In this document: in pieces, positions 6,701 through 8,680 of the stretch | Numbering within the stretch: position 1 is the first letter of the stretch | How the letters are laid out: the number at the start of each line of letters is the position of its first letter | Assembly: GCA_016780945.1 (NCBI GenBank) | Contig: JADHKY010000045.1 | Span: 1-8,680, forward strand | Length of the DNA stretch: 8,680 nucleotides | Reading direction: 5' to 3' | Source of the DNA: Aquiluna sp. | GTDB taxonomy: Bacteria; Actinomycetota; Actinomycetes; Actinomycetales; Microbacteriaceae | Program-made: the position numbers and the translations under genes | Notes under the pieces: generated by a model | The model's input: only the letters and a program-made list of their open reading frames with translations | Database searches by the model: none | What the model was told of the DNA's origin: nothing

Positions 6701-6706
6701 TAGGCT
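6701..6706 (+). promoter_or_regulatory. Candidate -10 element for galU, near-leaderless start
   Basis: TAGGCT matches TANNNT and ends 6 nt before the ATG at 6713, so transcription would start at or next to the A of the start codon. Leaderless mRNAs are common in actinobacteria. A possible TTGAGA (-35-like) at 6675-6680 is 20 nt away, longer than ideal. AGG inside the same hexamer could instead be read as a weak ribosome site, so the two readings compete. Confidence 0.35.
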
Positions 6707-6712
6707 TTAGCC

Positions 6713-7609
6713 ATGACCAGCAAAGGATTTCGGGTCAGCAAGGCGGTAATCCCCGCCGCTGGACTCGGGACTAGATTCCTACCGGCAACAAAGGCCATGC
6801 CTAAAGAGATGTTGCCGATAGTTGATAAGCCCGTTATCCAGTACGTGGTCGAGGAAGCGGTGGCCGCTGGCCTCTCAGATCTTCTTATGATCACTGGCCG
6901 CAACAAGAACACCCTTGAAAACCACTTTGACCGGGTCGCAGAACTTGAGCAGGTGCTCTCCCAAAAGGGCGATGAGAAAAAGCTCTTCTCGGTTCAGGCG
7001 TCAAACCAGCTCGCAGACATCCACTACACCCGCCAGGGTGACCCGCGCGGCCTTGGCCATGCAGTCCTAAGAGCCAAGAGCCACGTCGGTCACAACAGCT
7101 TTGCGGTCCTTCTCGGCGATGACATCATCGACTCCAGAGATGCCTGCCTCTCGCAGATGCTCAAGCTCCACGAAGAAACCGGTGACAACGTAGTTGCCCT
7201 CATGGAGGTCCCCAAGGAGCAAATCCACCTCTACGGAGTGGCAAGCATTGGCGCGCAGGACGGGGATGTTGTCGAGGTGATCGACCTGGTCGAAAAGCCA
7301 GAGGCCGACAAGGCCCCCTCGAACCTTGCTGTAATAGGCAGGTATGTGCTCAGGCCCGAGATGTTCGACATTCTCGAAAGCACCCAGCCCGGCAGAGGTG
7401 GAGAGATTCAACTCACCGATGCTCTGCAGCATGCTGCAAAGCACCCTGAGATCGCCGGTGGCGTTCGAGGAGTTATCTTCCGCGGCAGACGCTATGACAC
7501 CGGAGACAAGCTGGACTTTATTAAGGCGACCCTGAGAATTGCGGTTGACCGCGAAGACATTGGGGACGACCTAAGGGATTGGCTAAAGGGCTTTTCTAAA
7601 GAGCTTTAG
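6713..7609 (+). CDS. galU: UTP-glucose-1-phosphate uridylyltransferase
   Basis: Makes UDP-glucose and pyrophosphate from UTP and glucose-1-phosphate in the cytoplasm. UDP-glucose is the substrate of the Ugd encoded upstream and a donor for glycosyltransferases. The 298-residue product has the usual bacterial GalU length and motifs: AVIPAAGLGTRFLPATKAMP (11-30) for nucleotide binding, followed by the KEMLPIVDKP region; GLGHAVLRAK (113-122); LLGDDII (133-139) with the metal-binding Asp; DLVEKP (191-196) with the sugar-phosphate site; GEIQLTDAL (230-238); and YDTGDKLDF (261-269). ATG at 6713 is the only sensible start, with the first beta strand beginning at residue 9. It is divergent from the protease gene across 81 bp and converges on the DUF2256 gene with a 14-nt overlap. 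It stands alone on its strand, so it is likely expressed from its own promoter. Confidence 0.97.
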   Translation: MTSKGFRVSKAVIPAAGLGTRFLPATKAMPKEMLPIVDKPVIQYVVEEAVAAGLSDLLMITGRNKNTLENHFDRVAELEQVLSQKGDEKKLFSVQASNQLADIHYTRQGDPRGLGHAVLRAKSHVGHNSFAVLLGDDIIDSRDACLSQMLKLHEETGDNVVALMEVPKEQIHLYGVASIGAQDGDVVEVIDLVEKPEADKAPSNLAVIGRYVLRPEMFDILESTQPGRGGEIQLTDALQHAAKHPEIAGGVRGVIFRGRRYDTGDKLDFIKATLRIAVDREDIGDDLRDWLKGFSKEL

Positions 7610-7739
7610 TCCGCTTGCACTTCTCTGAGCAGTACTTGACCTGATCCCAGTTCTTGGCCCAGGATTTTCGCCACACCATCTCTCTGCCGCAGCGCTCACA
7701 GTCCTTTTTGGGAAGGTCTGACTTTTTTACCCCGCGCAA
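7596..7739 (-). CDS. DUF2256 small zinc-ribbon-like protein
   Basis: A 47-residue basic protein of unknown function. It has CERC at residues 14-17 and CSEKC at 37-41, a four-Cys arrangement likely to bind zinc, with WRKSWAKNWDQVKYC between them. The short KKSDLPKK N-terminus followed by CxxC, the WRKxWAxxWDxVKYCSxxC core and the total length agree with the DUF2256 family. The TTG start directly follows the TAG of the upstream DUF3048 gene (TAGTTG) with no spacer, and that TAG is in the same frame, so no start further upstream is possible; later ATG and GTG codons would lose the first Cys pair. No strong Shine-Dalgarno is seen, so it probably relies on re-initiation after the upstream stop. 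Its last 14 nt overlap the end of galU on the other strand. It ends KAL at a TAG. Confidence 0.85.
   Translation of the reverse strand: MRGVKKSDLPKKDCERCGREMVWRKSWAKNWDQVKYCSEKCKRTKAL
7699..7728 (+). terminator. Possible intrinsic terminator for galU, inside the antisense of the DUF2256 gene
   Basis: On the + strand CAGTCCTT (7699-7706) can pair with AAGGTCTG (7713-7720) around the loop TTTGGG, giving seven pairs with one T-T mismatch. Two bases later comes a run of six T (7723-7728). It lies about 90 nt beyond the galU stop. The stem is modest and the site is constrained by codons for KKSDLPKK on the other strand, so this may be chance. Confidence 0.35.
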
Positions 7740-8680
7740 CTAAGACTCAGGTTCGTCAATTGTCAGCTTGCTCTTTGGCACGTCCATCATCTCTACCCAC
7801 GTATTACCCATGGCTAGCTTCAGCGGCTCTCCGTCTGAGGTGCTGAGAAGAATTGGATCTCCACTCTCGGCCTTAGACCAGGCGGCCTGAAGGTAATAGC
7901 CGTCGGAGAAGATGTGGGCTATGCCCTCGTTGTTTTCAAGCATTGCCTTTGGAATCGCCCCATACTTTGGATCCACAAAGCTCAGATCGTGGGCGACCTC
8001 CATGACCACCACGTTCTTGGCAATAACCCTCTCGCCGCCCTCTTGGGTGTGCTCGGAACCGTCCTGGGTTCTAAGCCACGCGGGCTCCTCGTTCACCGAC
8101 CAGTCAAACATTGCAGTTCCCAGCTCCCACTCAGAATGCATCTGCGGATACTTCACCCCAAGGCCAACCACGGGTGTGCCATCGGTCACGGCAGTCGGTA
8201 TGGCATCAAACTCAAAACCAGGAGCCGGAGCTGGCTGTTCGACAGAGTAGAGCAGCTGCAACTCGGCCGCCTCAAAAAACAGGTTCCATGGCGCGACCCT
8301 GGACTTCTCCCTGAAGTAGGTGTCGTTATTCATCTCCGTATCCTCATCGCTCATGATGAGGCCCGTGGCCTTGGCGGCTGACCTAAAAGGTGCCTGACCT
8401 CCCGAGTAAACGAAGATGCCATTGAAGGGGTCAACGATTGCCGCATCCACTGGCCGCACCGAGCGGACCGGGCCGATGACCTCGGGGGTTCTGGAGTGCC
8501 ACACCGGCAGCAAACGAGTAAGGCCAATCTCGACCCTTGTGACATAGACAATGTCTGCCGAGTTCAGAGCAAGCTGAGGCCTGCCAGGAGCGGTGTTGTC
8601 GATCTTCGCGGAGACCGCTGGAAGCTCAAGCAGTGCGTTGGTGCCCTCTTCATACAAAACCCCAGTTAGCGGAGCCGCTA
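7740..8680 (-). CDS. DUF3048 (YerB-like) putative lipoprotein, N-terminus cut by the window edge
   Basis: Function unknown; the family is usually an exported lipoprotein on the outer face of the cytoplasmic membrane. The frame is open to the right edge, with 312 residues visible. The visible part begins AAPLTG, the short motif that in this family follows the lipobox and linker, so only the signal peptide, lipid-modified Cys and a short spacer should be missing. The TTG at 8657 lies after this motif and is not the start. N-domain hallmarks: AKIDNTAPGRPQ, SADIVYVTRVEIGLTRLL, VIGPVRSVRPVD and IFVYSGGQ. The C-domain (DUF3048_C-like) starts around FDWSVNEEPAWLRTQDGSEH, continues through AKNVVVMEV, and ends with DGYYLQAAWSK and GNTWVEMMD. 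Overall spacing looks complete with no frameshift. It runs directly into the DUF2256 gene in the same frame, so the two are almost surely one transcript. Promoter not in window. Confidence 0.9.
   Translation of the reverse strand, partial: AAPLTGVLYEEGTNALLELPAVSAKIDNTAPGRPQLALNSADIVYVTRVEIGLTRLLPVWHSRTPEVIGPVRSVRPVDAAIVDPFNGIFVYSGGQAPFRSAAKATGLIMSDEDTEMNNDTYFREKSRVAPWNLFFEAAELQLLYSVEQPAPAPGFEFDAIPTAVTDGTPVVGLGVKYPQMHSEWELGTAMFDWSVNEEPAWLRTQDGSEHTQEGGERVIAKNVVVMEVAHDLSFVDPKYGAIPKAMLENNEGIAHIFSDGYYLQAAWSKAESGDPILLSTSDGEPLKLAMGNTWVEMMDVPKSKLTIDEPES

Noticed and set aside
8342..8361. 7-bp inverted repeat CCTCATC / GATGAGG inside the DUF3048 gene
   Set aside because: Short, inside coding sequence for an Asp/Glu-rich segment, no T-run; fits chance.
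1..8680. CRISPR arrays, tRNA or rRNA genes, insertion sequences, attachment sites
   Set aside because: No regularly spaced repeats, no cloverleaf-like sequence, no transposase or integrase motifs and no terminal repeats were seen; nearly every base is in a confident protein-coding gene.

Overview
The window looks like a bacterial chromosome segment from an actinobacterium of moderate G+C content. Supporting signs are GTG and TTG starts, very tight gene packing, and a typical DUF3048 lipoprotein next to a tiny DUF2256 protein. My guess is a small-genome Microbacteriaceae-type (freshwater 'Luna'-like) lineage. That placement is inference from style and protein flavour; no rRNA or marker gene is present to settle it.

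Region 1 (2-5342, + strand) is a polysaccharide-assembly operon of five genes, cut at the left edge. In order: UDP-glucose 6-dehydrogenase (Ugd, N-terminus missing); an ExoA-like family 2 glycosyltransferase with a membrane-bound C-terminus; a two-domain protein that appears to join a DxD glycosyltransferase to a polysaccharide pyruvyl transferase; a six-helix membrane protein shaped like the membrane half of an ABC exporter but with no ATPase; and a second soluble GT-A-type glycosyltransferase. Four of the junctions are overlaps or near-abutments (14-nt overlap, 23-nt gap, ATGA, TAATG), so the genes are almost certainly co-transcribed and partly translationally coupled.

Region 2 (5339-6631, - strand) is a secreted subtilisin-family (S8) serine protease with a signal peptide, a complete catalytic triad and a small extra C-terminal domain. 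It converges on the operon, and the two stop codons share a CTAG palindrome. Its 5' end faces galU across an 81-bp divergent promoter region.

Region 3 (6713-7609, + strand) is galU, UTP-glucose-1-phosphate uridylyltransferase, probably transcribed with little or no leader. It supplies UDP-glucose, the substrate of Ugd, so the two genes form a consecutive pathway (Glc-1-P to UDP-Glc to UDP-GlcA) feeding the glycosyltransferases of region 1.

Region 4 (7596-8680, - strand) holds a DUF3048 (YerB-like) protein, open at the right edge, followed without any gap and in the same frame by a 47-residue DUF2256 zinc-ribbon-like protein. The latter overlaps the end of galU by 14 nt. There is no gene-free stretch longer than about 80 bases.

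Together the window encodes precursor supply, glycosyl transfer, pyruvate decoration and possibly export of an acidic surface or extracellular polysaccharide. No polymerase, flippase, priming transferase or ABC ATPase is visible here. The most unusual items are the glycosyltransferase-pyruvyltransferase fusion, the ATPase-less exporter-like membrane protein, a 10-bp perfect hairpin inside the fusion gene, and convergent genes whose stop codons lie inside palindromes.
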